Shown: piece after piece, positions 47,584-58,682 of the stretch
Numbering within the stretch: position 1 is the first letter of the stretch
Layout: every line of letters starts with the position of its first letter
From: Geosiphon pyriformis
Taxonomy: Eukaryota; Glomeromycota; Glomeromycetes; Archaeosporales; Geosiphonaceae
Direction: 5' to 3'
NCBI GenBank assembly: GCA_016748015.1
Contig: JAAOMT010000003.1
Span: 853,187-917,186, forward strand
DNA: 64,000 bases
Position numbers and translations under genes: made by a program
The notes under the pieces: generated by a model
Seen by the model: only the letters and a program-made list of their open reading frames with translations
What the model was told of the DNA's origin: nothing
Databases searched by the model: none

Positions 47584-48268
47584 AAAAGTTTGGTGTACTT
47601 TTCCTTAATATTTCTTTTGAAATTTCCAAAGAATTTCTCAGGCTGAGAAAAATAAAAGCCGATATAGCTATCGGACCGATCTAAATACAATTATCATTAA
47701 TGGCTGATCTTTTCTCACGTTTTGGATATTTAATATGCTTAGCACCAAATGGACCATTTTGGAAAACCCCTTAATTAACTCGCAAAAAACGAGTTTCGCA
47801 AATTGGTTATGATCAATCCTACTTTTTTTTAGAGCACTTTTACTGTCTCTTCAGTATATGAAATTAAATAAAAGCATCAGCTTTGGTCTCTTTTATAATT
47901 TTAAACCTAAATTTGGAATATATTCATATTGGTCGCGGAGTTTATTGTGCCTTCGAGAAAGATGCTTTCTTAAAGCTAGATTTTTTACAATGCTCTAATA
48001 TTTCAAAATCCCATTTTAGTGCAGTATGCAATTTTAGAATTCAAAATTTAACACAAAAAACTCGGCATTTAAAAATAATATTACACACGAATAAAAACAT
48101 TAAAAAACCTTGATCAAAGCAAAAGAAAATTGTTTAAAGTACAAATATTTTATCACACCACTAGCTCTAACACTAATCTCTATTATGATTCTGATATGAT
48201 TAAAGCCCTCTCACCCCCCAAAAGCCATGGGTTTCAAAAATAGATTACAAAAATTCCTACCAGATATG
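47584..48268. other. Intergenic DNA
   Basis: No supported feature. A small plus-strand frame at 47883-48113 lacks conserved features. Confidence 0.55.
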
Positions 48269-50077
48269 TTAACAGTTTGCAGTTATAATACTAGAGAAAT
48301 GAGATGACAAACCCGATCGACGTGCAAAATGATCCTGCGTAGGAATCTGCCTTTCACGCGAAAATCCATTTGGTAAAATCGCCGTCTCACCATAAAAATT
48401 AAATTCGTTATCTTGCGCTGGAGAATAGGACATTTCCTGATTATTATACTCATTATCGAATGATGCTCTTCCATTCCATAAACCCTCTTTAGGACTTTGT
48501 TGAACTTGTGAAGCAATTAATGGAACAAGCGAACTCCTATCAAACGATAGTTGTGTTTGTTCTTGAGGGTAGCAATTTTCCCGCTTTTGGCTTGTCAAAT
48601 AAGAACTCGAGAAAGCAATGTCCTTTTCCTTGGGTGAAGTATTTGAAGAAGCGCTAAAAGAAGAAAAATTTAGGATATCATCATTCAAGGCAATTTTAGG
48701 TGAGCACGAAGAAGCAATATTTTGATTCAATGATATTGTTGGCGAGAGCGCAAACAAAGAGAATGTCAAAGTGTGCGAAGCGTTCGAACCCGAAAAGGAT
48801 GCGGGCGTTGATTGCCCTGATTTTCGAACTGGCGTTACAATGGGTGTTCCGATTGGTTCCTGAATTGACAGGTTGGAGTTAGTTCCAATCGAGTCAATTA
48901 AAATATTTTGTAGTGATTGCTTCCTCTCCAAAGATTGAGTCTTTTTGTTGATAGGTACGTTTCCGAACATGGGAAATTGGCGCGTTGAAAAATCGGGTGG
49001 ATTTGAAATGGAAGACGGAATCGTATTGGTGGAATCAACAATTGAAAAGTTTGGTTGATTTCTTAACTGTTGATTATGTGCATCGATTGCTTTGTCTAGC
49101 TCAAGTTGTTTTAGATGTAGTTCTCTTTGTTTTTGCAGCAATTTGTCATATTCAAGAAATCTGGATGGCTTATATGATGCTCCAGTATGAGATATAAAAG
49201 CATCATTGTGAGCTAAAGAGGATGAAGCCAGCTGCCATGGAAAAAAATGACCTGAATGCAATGTGGAATCAGCCAATCCTGAAGTTGAAACAAATGGAGA
49301 AAAGGCCATGGAGTTAGACCTTTTTAAGGCACAAATAAAAAAACCTCTGAAATATCAATAAATACCATGATTAGAATCTGATTTATTAAAATTCCTATTC
49401 ACCCCTGGTCCAATTGTAAAATGTTTTTCATTGGGAAAATCGGGAGGGAGGGTGGCCTCATGAATGTAATCTGACGAAATGGGTGCTAATGTTGATGATG
49501 ATCGTTGATGAGAGAATTGTAAATGAGAATGTGTGCCGCTCAAATTTGGGGTACTTCTTTGATGTTTAAGTACACGTTGACGAGGAGTTGACGAGAAAAA
49601 TGCGGGTTGAGAAAGAGGTCGTTGAGAATTGTGAGGATCTTGAAAAATAAAAAAAATCGAGCATCCGTATATTTATAATTTTTTTACAAATTGGAATTGG
49701 AATATACACTGCACTTACGTAGTATTGACTGTCGTAAAGGCAATGGCGCACTCAAGGATGGTGAAGGTAAAGCGTGAAAACGATTAAAATTATTTGATTT
49801 ATTGTACTCTAAAAACTTGGCAACAGCTTGTTTGACCTCTAAAACGTGAGAAATTGTGAGTAAAATTAAAAGAAAGTCACCATAACAAATTTATGTTAGG
49901 GGGTGAAGGTTCTTGATTTTTTTTTGCGAAAGAATTCTGGTAAACGAATGACTTCTAGTTTAACACTAATAATTTCGAGGAAAATCAAAATAGGGTGAAA
50001 TAAATATATAAATTTTTTGATTTACCATCAAACTGAACCTTAAATGCTAGCGTGTCGATATTTCGCGAATCTTCCAT
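48269..50077 (-). CDS. Ser/Gln/Asn-rich low-complexity protein (four exons, 484 aa)
   Basis: Exons, in coding order: 50077-50026, 49838-49719, 49638-49366 and 49278-48269; every junction is phase 1 and GT-AG. Not recognised. Residues 1-58 are the most ordered part (MEDSRNIDTLAFKVQF, then EVKQAVAKFLEY). The rest is mostly low-complexity Ser, Pro, Asn and Gln with basic patches (LKHQRSTPNLS). One charged helical stretch at about residues 190-215, KLLQKQRELHLKQLELDK, looks like a short coiled coil. There is no signal peptide or membrane segment. Composition of this kind is common in fungal regulators, signalling scaffolds and RNA-binding cofactors, but no domain shows which. The last acceptor (ACTTCAG) was chosen because it is the one that keeps the frame. 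Confidence 0.7.
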
Positions 50078-52179
50078 TAAGTAAAAATGAAAAGCAAATG
50101 CGGCAAAAGGTAGATTTAACGTGAATGAGAGAGAGGGAATAAGGAAGCAGAAGAGATTAGTAGCAGGAAAAAGAAGTTATGTTAATATATCAATAGGTGT
50201 CATTGTTGTTTTTTTGACAAAGACACGTGTTCACTTTATGACGCCAACTAACAGAGTTAAATTAAAAGGAGAGTCGCCGCACATAAAAATCGCCAAATAA
50301 ATCTAACTTTTATAAAAATTATTTGTTTGGGTGCACTTTTCTTTTCTGTCATACCTTACCATTTCTACTGTCTTTATTTTCCGACTTGTTGACTGGTTTA
50401 TTAATGTTATCATCAGGAATATCTTTTTCCATTTCGCCGTTAATATATTTAGCTGAAAATCGGTGAATCGGTTTTTTCTAATGAAGAACTGGAAATGTTG
50501 GAGGATTTGGGCGCAAGGTTAATTCCTCAGTAATTTTTTAGTAATAGACAAACTAATTAGCTGCGAAAAATGGATTCATGCCAAGGAAATGGAGCTGGAG
50601 AGAATGAGAAAACTGCGCAAAAAATAATACAAGGCCAAGGCTTTTATAATTATGGAATATCAAGAAGTTTTTTGTGAAGACAAGAAGCATTAAAGTGCGT
50701 TCAATCCTAATATTCAATAAAAAAGTTTTTTTATGAGTTTTTGCGCAAAAAAAAATGCTTATAACAGTAATGGTCAAATTTTTTTTTGGTCCATCGAGCA
50801 AACAAAATAGTTATATAAAATGAATAATGTCTTTTTATTTCACCCTTTCGGTTCTTGCCTCTCTTAATAAAACTTTGTCTTTTTAGTTTAGGTTGGTTGC
50901 AACCAATTTTTTGATGCCAATAGCTTAATAAATTCAAAGATATTTAGAATGGAAACAAGAGGGAAGAAGCAACCTAATATCTTCCGTAACTTTAACTCGC
51001 GATCACAAGCTTCATTCAAAATGGGATGAAGATGTTGGAGAAAATAAAAAGGTGAGGGCGAGTGGATGTGTTCTTTTCAATTATTCGGAGAAATACATGC
51101 ATCATAAACATAATTTTAAAAAAAATTTCCATCATGTTGCGCTATTTAAAGAGGGAGTTCAATGAAAAATTGAAGAACTTTGTTATTATCTGAATATTTT
51201 CAAGATAAGTGAGGCCTTAGGCTCTCAACTTTAGTTTGTCGTTAGTAACTTTTATGAGATTCTTTGAACTTAAAGTATTATAATTTTTCGGGGCTAAGTA
51301 CTATTTAGGAATAAGTTTCGCTTCCAATTTATTGAAGAAAAGTAATTTCAATCTCAATATTCGTGACATTTCTGCATGTTGACTTTTCATTTAGGGAAGT
51401 TTGGATTAACCAATCGGAATGAAAAGGAGTTTTACTATGGTCACTACACCTGATCAATAATGTTCTTTCTGGAATTAACAAATGCCCCTGTTTGATATCC
51501 CTATAATTAGGACAGAATTTACTGTTCGAAGGAGAACCTTAATTTTGATTTAACTGTTAGAATCTCCCAATTCAAAGCCCTAATTGAGAAGTATTTTGCC
51601 AGTCAATTGAAGCATGCTTCATTTAGAGTAGCTTGAATCAAATCACCCGGTTGAGCATCGAGAAATGAAAAAGGTAACGATCACTTTCCTTTAAAAGAAT
51701 TTAAAGAAAGTGTGGCTGTATTTGTTTTGAAAGCAAAATTAAATTTATCTAATTTCCAGTAAAACATCGAACCAGATGAGTTTTTTTTCTCAACTGTTTC
51801 AATACAAAATGCTTTTAAGAAATTCTTGTGCCACCGAAGCATTGAATATTTCTCAAGATGGTCAAAATATTCTCTTTTCTCATGTCATTTTTTAGGCATG
51901 AATTCTGGGGAAGCTCACAGCGTTTTTGATATGAAGGTTGTACAAATAAAACTCTTGTTTTATTCATTGAGACTATATTGTGATATAATAAAATTTGGAT
52001 ATATTAACCTTGGAGATTTTCATACAAAAGATAAAATATTCATTAAAGCTTAAATTTTTTTAATAATAAGCAAAAACAACCAGTTTTATTAATTTAATAA
52101 TATGTAAGTTTAAGATTTGAGATATTACCAAATTTTAGAATTAAATGTTAGTGAAAATGAAATGAAAAAAAAACTAAAT
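50078..52179. other. Intergenic DNA
   Basis: No conserved frame. The minus-strand frames at 50553-50937 are hydrophobic and Phe/Lys-rich, overlap in different phases and have no supporting splice model. 51.0-51.9 kb is of ordinary composition but not recognisable. Confidence 0.5.
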
Positions 52180-52690
52180 TTAAGTGTATCCCGTCTGAAG
52201 AGTCACATCTTGTTCTGGATGCGTAAAAATCAAATTTTTCGGCAAAGCCATTTGCCACCTCAAGGATCCAACGCTGAAAACTCGTTCATCGAGGGTAATA
52301 AGAGAAGCCCAAGTCATTATTCCTAGAGTTAGTCCCACTTCATACAATATTTGAAGCTCTAGGCCAATACAGACCAAAAGATTAAGTTTTACTTCCCAAT
52401 TTAACTTCGAGAAGTATTGACTCAAGTAGATTTTCAAATTGCCTTTTTCATGAAAAGCAGCTACAATTAGATATTCTCTTGTCTGGGACCCTTTCTTATA
52501 GCCATAAACATCAATAGAAGGCTGTGAGAGAGAGAGAGAAGATACATGTTGGGCTTTGAAAATGATCAATTGGTTAAAAACTTGGACATCTTACGTGATA
52601 TATATAGTGTTGAAAATTTACTTCACGCAATACACTTTCGATGCTTTGATTGAGGGAAAAACTTTTCAAAATAGTTTTCATAGATTTTTG
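52180..52690 (-). pseudogene. Decayed protein-kinase-like fragment
   Basis: The minus-strand frame 52569-52180 contains YLIVAAFHEKGNLKIYL followed by FSKLNWEVKLNLLVCIGLE and LQILYEVGL. This follows the hinge and alpha-D/alpha-E order of the TKL-like kinases that are expanded in Glomeromycotina. The catalytic loop should come next (HRDL-x(4)-N) but has become LGIMTWASL, with no HRD, and the DFG site is lost as well. Upstream, to about 52690, weak N-lobe traces (SIESVLREVNFQHY) occur in another frame. It is therefore a kinase relic. A divergent pseudokinase exon cannot be excluded. Confidence 0.5.
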
Positions 52691-53324
52691 GAGTGATATG
52701 TTTCGTTGCAATTCTGCGGTCCATACCAAAGCCATCAATTAATGTTGCCGAAAAAGTAATACCAAAAATAAGTGGTGACAATATGCTCGATATTTTTAAA
52801 TTTATCTTTGGGAATCTATCTGAAACATTCTTTTGGCCTGGTAGTATTTAGCTGAGATTCTTTGATGAAATTATCGATTTCTTTATTCACGCTACTTCAT
52901 TCACAAAAGCGTGATTGAAATTTTTTACTATGGCAGGGTTTGCACCAGCGATAATGTATCCTTGATTGCTTGCATCCGTTGCATATTCTAAATCTCGTTT
53001 GGTGAGTTTTTTAATCATTCATTTTGAATATTTTTTAAAAAATGCATTGAGGCTGAACCTGTACCGAACTCTCATTGTTGGGTTGTATATTTAAATTAAG
53101 ATTAATCTGAGCTACATGACAATAAGGGGTACACTATGTCGGATGTAATACAACCTTTTTTCTGCAATGCAAAGAAATTGTCATCATATTGACCAATCAG
53201 AATCGATTTATATTCATATTTGATATACATGTATAGATTGCTTTGATAAATAATTAAATCTAAAAATCACCCATTATATAAAGGTTTAAACACAATCTTT
53301 CTATTAAATTTATACTATACTTTT
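52691..53324. other. Intergenic DNA
   Basis: No supported gene between the kinase relic and the secreted-protein gene. Confidence 0.5.
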
Positions 53325-54123
53325 TCAAACCAAGAAAGCAGAAATAGCACGATCATAGGCTTGAAGTCGTTGATCTGTAACCGAGGTTCCAATACAATCG
53401 GTTAGGTAAATTTTATAGGCTTGTTTGCCGACATCCCCAGTTCCATTTTCCAAAGAATTAATAACATTAAAAGAACATTTTGTACGTAAGAACCATGTAG
53501 CGCTGGCAAAAGCATATTTATCAGGTAATACGAGAGCCAATATATCATTTTTTGCTTGGTCATTGTTCGCATAGCCTGCACCATATTTTGATTTAAGATC
53601 CTGGTATTTTGAGGCAATTTCTTGATCTGTCTTTGCGATATATTGTACGTACTCGTCAATGAATGGAAAGTTCATTTGATTAAAGGCTACAAAATAATAT
53701 AAAAAATATTGAAATTTCAGTTTAGGAATGATCTTTTAAATCATCAAGGATTAAATCTAAAAAGATATATGATAAATTACTTCCTTGACCAGGGTTTGGG
53801 GCTGGAAAATGATGAATTCGGAACTTCAAACCGCCAGATTCGACTGAAATAAGGGAAAGCACAGTTGCCTTTAAACCTCTCGTGGTAATATTATAATCTT
53901 GAAAAGATTTATTAATGAAAGGCAAAGCTTGGGATGCTGTTCGGCATTCATCCGCGTAGTTTTTATCAGGTGTTGGGCAACTTGCACTTGCTGGAATGGC
54001 AGTCACCAGTTGTTCAAGGGTTAAAAGATTGGGTATAACAAATTTTTTTGTCTTTTGTCTTCGTGCATCAAGACTAAATGCCAAAGAGAGGAAAAGAAAT
54101 ACAATTAAAATAAATTTCGCCAT
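53325..54123 (-). CDS. Small secreted protein of unknown function (two exons, 234 aa)
   Basis: Exons 54123-53781 and 53686-53325 join in phase over a 94-bp GT-AG intron. Residues 1-19 are a signal peptide (MAKFILIVFLFLSLAFS). The mature protein has two early Cys (ASCPTPD, DECRTA) and a conserved-looking core VESGGLKFRIHHFPAPNPGQG, named here in parts: ESGGLK, HHFP and PGQG. Near the end lie WFLRTKC, then TDCIGTSVTDQRLQAYDRA. From memory, this arrangement occurs in a family of secreted fungal proteins without a known activity. The Glu of the ESG motif could be catalytic, as in lysozyme-like folds, but that is a guess. The intron removes a region whose unspliced frame would stop early. Confidence 0.8.
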
Positions 54124-54177
54124 CTTTTGTTATGGAATTTTTTTTTTTGAATATCTCGTTTAAATGGAAATAACTTG

Positions 54178-54184
54178 TTTTATA
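54178..54184 (-). promoter_or_regulatory. TATA box of small secreted protein gene
   Basis: TATAAAA on the minus strand, 55-61 bp upstream of the ATG at 54123. Confidence 0.55.
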
Positions 54185-55032
54185 AGGTTGATTTTTTACT
54201 TCCTTTATAGAATTATAGCCTAACTTGATTCAAATATTGATTTGAAATCCAAAAAGATATTTTTATCAAACATTGCCTTTTGATCCATTGAAAATCCTAA
54301 AAAGAAAGATCACCAAATATGTACATAAAACTCAGGCATCAACAATGAACATTTTTGCCCAGCCTCATGTTTGATATAGCAATGAAATGTTGTTTGATAA
54401 AATTTTTTGCCCCTCAAAAAAGAAAAATCTTTTAATCAGGAATTTTAACCAGCAATTTTAAAACGTCGAAGATAAGATTTTATCTATTAGTATTCGATGC
54501 TGAAGAGATATAAAGTTTTAGGTTTCGAATTCTTAATTCAGTGTACTTGTTAGTTAAAGCCACCACAAATTCTGAGACTTTTTTTCCTTGATTTACTTAT
54601 ATTTATAGGAAGTGGTCAAAGTTTTTGCCCCAACATAAAATTTTCTTCATTAAATAATGAGACCTGTGTATCAAGCTAATAAATTTTTTTTCCTATTTTT
54701 AAATTAAAGGCGCTGCCTAAAGATTAAATATTTTCAAAATATTCGTTTTATGATAAATGCTGTTTAAAATGGAAAGTCTAGTTTGAGGCAAATGTATACT
54801 CTTTTGCATCTCTGGATAATAATAAGCTGAACTATATACAAAATTATGTTTAATTAAATGTTGAAAATAAAAAGAATATGAGCCTGATATTGAAATACTT
54901 TGGGAAAAAAATCATGGGGTCCCAATTATGATAATAATCATGATCTCTCAAAATAGGGAAAGCCTTTAGTATCTATCTATAAGCTAAAATCATTAGTTTC
55001 ATTGAAGTTTGAAAAGTCTGAATATTTTTTTT
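54185..55032. other. Intergenic DNA
   Basis: Nothing gene-like was seen. Confidence 0.55.
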
Positions 55033-55380
55033 CTAACACATGCTATTATAAATTTCACTACACCTGACCGCCCTCTCTCCTTGCCTTTCTCCTTTCTTCG
55101 TTTTATTCCCATTAATGCTTTTTTTAACTAATTTATTGCTTTTAAAACTACCACTAGAACTGCCACCGCATGTATTTCGCTTTATATGGGCTTGCAGAGT
55201 TTCAGAAATAGTTGCTCCTTTTTGACTTGACTTGCGTGAAGCTCCGGTACCTTGATATTTATGATAAAATTCGTTATCTGTCGTAATTGAAGATTCTGAA
55301 CCCATGGGATTACGACGTTTTGTATACTTGTTAATTTTCCAAATTTGATATTGAGTTTTGAGTTTTTTGAAAAGGGACAT
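55033..55380 (-). CDS. Uncharacterised small basic protein (115 aa)
   Basis: A single open frame, not recognised. It begins MSLFKKLKTQYQIWKINKYTKRR, an amphipathic basic N-terminus. The middle is Ser/Gly/Thr-rich (CGGSSSGSFKSNK), and a Lys/Arg cluster (KTKKGERQGER) comes before two C-terminal Cys. There is no signal peptide. The N-terminus could bind membrane or nucleic acid, but that is speculation. The composition is clearly unlike the surrounding AT-rich DNA, which supports a real gene; one overlapping frame in another phase was left out. Confidence 0.5.
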   Translation of the reverse strand: MSLFKKLKTQYQIWKINKYTKRRNPMGSESSITTDNEFYHKYQGTGASRKSSQKGATISETLQAHIKRNTCGGSSSGSFKSNKLVKKSINGNKTKKGERQGERAVRCSEIYNSMC

Positions 55381-57490
55381 AATACTATCTTTTGGTGGAT
55401 AGTGAAATGGGTAGAGTTGTTTATTTGTTGGTGGTTAGTGAGTTGAAAAAAAAAGATGGCAAGCAATTGGGTTAGACGCGTTTTAATGTCCAAAAATTTT
55501 TGAGGAAAAGTTGACGTTCAATTTTGAATTGTATAAATTTAGATTCCTTTAAACAAGAGAAGCCTTTCGAAAGAAATATATCGGTCACCAGAAAATAGAG
55601 TTGATATATTTTAAAGACTAGAAAGAAAACTAAAAGTCAATACGAGATGTTGAATATTACCCAGTGTAATATAAATTTTCAAGTTTTGTCACAGACTTTA
55701 CAAGATAATTAAATATTAGGGATAAAGAGAGAAGAGGAAGAGAGAAGAGGAAGAGAGTTTAGGAATAAGAATTAGATAAAAGGGAAGGAAGAACGAAAGA
55801 ATGAATAAAGGAAGGAAGGAATTCTGTAAAAGAATCAAGATTTGGAAAACGTAAAAAAATAAAAAAATAAAAAATAAAGGATAGAAGAATTGTACAAGAT
55901 TATTAAAGGTAATTACTTGAACAAAGCTTTTGGGAAAGAACTGTGTTGAAAGTTTGTTCGTTGATATTCAAATGTAAGAAATCCCTTGTTGTACCAAGCT
56001 TATTGCTGTGAAATGATATTTTAAATTTATTTTTCCTTTTCGGGATGTTAGAATATCAAATACAAATATTCAAGAACCACTAAACTTTAGAAAAAGCCAG
56101 CAGTTAATGCATCATGGTAGGCATTGTGATATGTTTGTAACCTGTCACTTGCAGCATTTATGAATTGCCAAAGTACACTTTGGCCAATAAAATAATTTAA
56201 ATTTTAAAAGATTTGTAATACTTGCATTTGAAAGCTTTAAATTCCATTAAATTAATACAAAAATAAAGAAAATTTGCATTAATTTTTGATTCATATTCCT
56301 TCATAGTTTCGAAAAATTTGCTTCATAATATTCTTAGACTAAACGAAGGATTTCTGCAAATAATTTTTTGAAAAAATTAAGCTAGCAAAATTGAGTATTC
56401 TCAGTGATAGCCGAATTGGTTAACTTTGAAATTATTTTAAATGTCAGGGTAGTAATTAATTAATTAATTAAATATAGTAGCGAACAGTAATTAGAATATT
56501 AAAACTTGAAACTTTAATGATTTAAATTTTGCTTTTGCCAGGTATTTTGAATTACAAATACATATATTATTTGAAATTATTCTTTTCGATTTACTTGTTT
56601 CACTATTAAATGTCCAACAAAAAACCACTTATTTGAAATTAACTATCAATTATTTTAGCAGGTTTAATAGAACATAATTTTCTCCTTTAAATTTGAGGAT
56701 TTCTTGAAAAATGGGAAACAGACTGAATTTTCAATAATCTATAATCGAAAAAAGTTTTATCTTAATACATGTATGAAACGATTCTCACAAAGTAACAAAA
56801 TAACAAATATATAATCAATAAAATTTTTTAAAACTTATTTCTTGAGAAGATTCAATCCAAAATATCAAAGCTCTTCATATATTAAATAGAAATTCTTTCA
56901 AAATCTTGAAATTAGAAAAAAATTATTTGAATTCATTAATATGAATAAAAAAAATAAAAACTTTAATTCTCAAGGTAATACAATACCCATTTTTATGAAT
57001 TCCTTAAAAATGCTTTAATACTTTGTTCTATCATTATTATTTTCCAAATATCAATCGTGAAACCCTAGATTGTTAAAACATAATTTCTTTAATTTACCAT
57101 TTTCCGAGACAAATAATTACGAGCAACTGTCCTAAAAATGTTCTCGTAGGATTAGGTTTTTTATGAAAAAAATAAAACAAGTTTCAGTTAAGCGATAAAA
57201 AATAATTGCAATTTCTTGTAAAGTATACCGGGTTAGAAGTCTTCAAATACTATTCAACAATCCAAAATGATAAAGTAGAGCATAAAATGAAAAAGAATCT
57301 ATTGAAAGTGTTATTATTTAAAACCTTGATACGATTATTTTATACATATACAGTATCCATGCGTGGTCACTTTTTATAACTCTTCAATATTATAATATTG
57401 TTGTATAAAAAAATAACACCCACTCGTACACAGTTAAATGAAATTTATAAAGGGAAAAATTCTTGAACGTAAGCCTCACGACAATATGGC
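55381..57490. other. Intergenic DNA with purine-rich tract
   Basis: At about 55715-55825 the plus strand is almost all purine (AGAGAAGAGGAAG units, then GGAAGG). A short ATTA repeat lies at 56456-56469. No gene is supported. Confidence 0.55.
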
Positions 57491-57496
57491 GCTTTA

Positions 57497-58070
57497 TTGA
57501 CAAATACCAAACAAAGAATAATAAAAAGTCAAATTTACCACGTTTTGGAAAGGACACAAATTCTTAGCACCACAAAAAAGATTTACTATTGTGTAAAACG
57601 ATATGCATCACTTCAAGAAATTGACAACAATTTAGCTCTGTCAACTACTGCAAATGTACCCTGCAACTCCGGACTTCATTCATGTATCGGAGCAAAAAAA
57701 TCTTACATCTCAGAAACACAAAAAAAATTGGTGAATAAAATTAAATGTAAATAGTTACCTTGAAATTTTTAAGAGTCAACTTGTTCCCGTTTCAGATCGT
57801 AATTAAGTTGTTAACTGTAAAATAATGCGCCGAGTCATACTGCGGGAAAGATCAAGAAATTGTTAACGGAAAATAAAATCACTGGTCGGCGAATTCGTCA
57901 GACCTGAATTCAATTAAGAATATTTGGAAGCTGTTGAATGAAGTACAATATCCAAAAGCATAAAGTCTTTCTGAAGTCTGTGGTCAAACTTAAAATTGCG
58001 CTAAAGAAGGAATGGGGGAAATTCGATACCTCTATTCTCGAGGGCTGACAAATTATTAATTAGATATAAT
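57497..58070 (+). pseudogene. Decayed Tc1/mariner transposase relic
   Basis: Pieces keep the Tc1 transposase order. SLQEIDNNLALSTT, GLHSCIGAKKSYIS and ETQKKLVNK (57600-57750) come from the helix-turn-helix and linker. NNAPSHTAGKIKKLLTENKI (57821-57880) covers the second acid of the DDE triad, now Asn. After a one-base frameshift, SSDLNSIKNIWKLLNE (57890-57945) carries the SPDLNPIE-type third acid region, with Lys instead of Glu. A stop follows after PKA. The element cannot be active. Exact ends were not identified. Confidence 0.75.
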
Positions 58071-58682
58071 TTTTTATTTGCTGTATAAATCGAGAATTTT
58101 TGTGTCCAATTTTGAATAGGGCGTTGTTATACACTCCATTATTGGATTTTTTACATTAAAAATTTCCAATCCTCTTTAATATATTTTTAGAGGAATTTTC
58201 TTGCAAACTATTCTTTTAGGACAATTAAGAAAATGATGAATATTTAAATTACCCTTAAGAAAGTTCAAATTTAACACAAATTTATTTTACTTCCCAAATA
58301 AAAATTAGAACCTCTGTGGAATAAAAAATTTCATATAAAATATTCCTTCCCAATCTTGAATTATTCAAAATTAGTGTTAAACCTGTTATATCCCTATAAT
58401 AAAAGGAAACTTCTTATCATCAAAAATAGTGGGAGATAAGCATGCTTGCTCTATTTCAAGAACCAATATCAGTATAAAAAAGGTTTAAAATAAATCAGTC
58501 TATTGCAAGTTAAAAAATTCCAGCATCATTTCTAATTGATGTGGTATCAAGCATAGTGTCTCAAACGATAAAATCAGATTTAATCAAGAAAATTCGGAAT
58601 CATCTGTGCAAAAATACGTTTTTTGATTTGATTAATCTCCTCAAAACCATAAATTGAGTTATCAAGAAAAATTTCAAACTTA
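58071..58682. other. Intergenic DNA
   Basis: AT-rich 3' flank of the lipase homologue. No other feature was seen. Confidence 0.55.

Noticed and set aside
50553-50937. Minus-strand frames with hydrophobic residues
   Set aside because: They overlap in different phases, are Phe/Lys-rich, and have no conserved motif or splice support.
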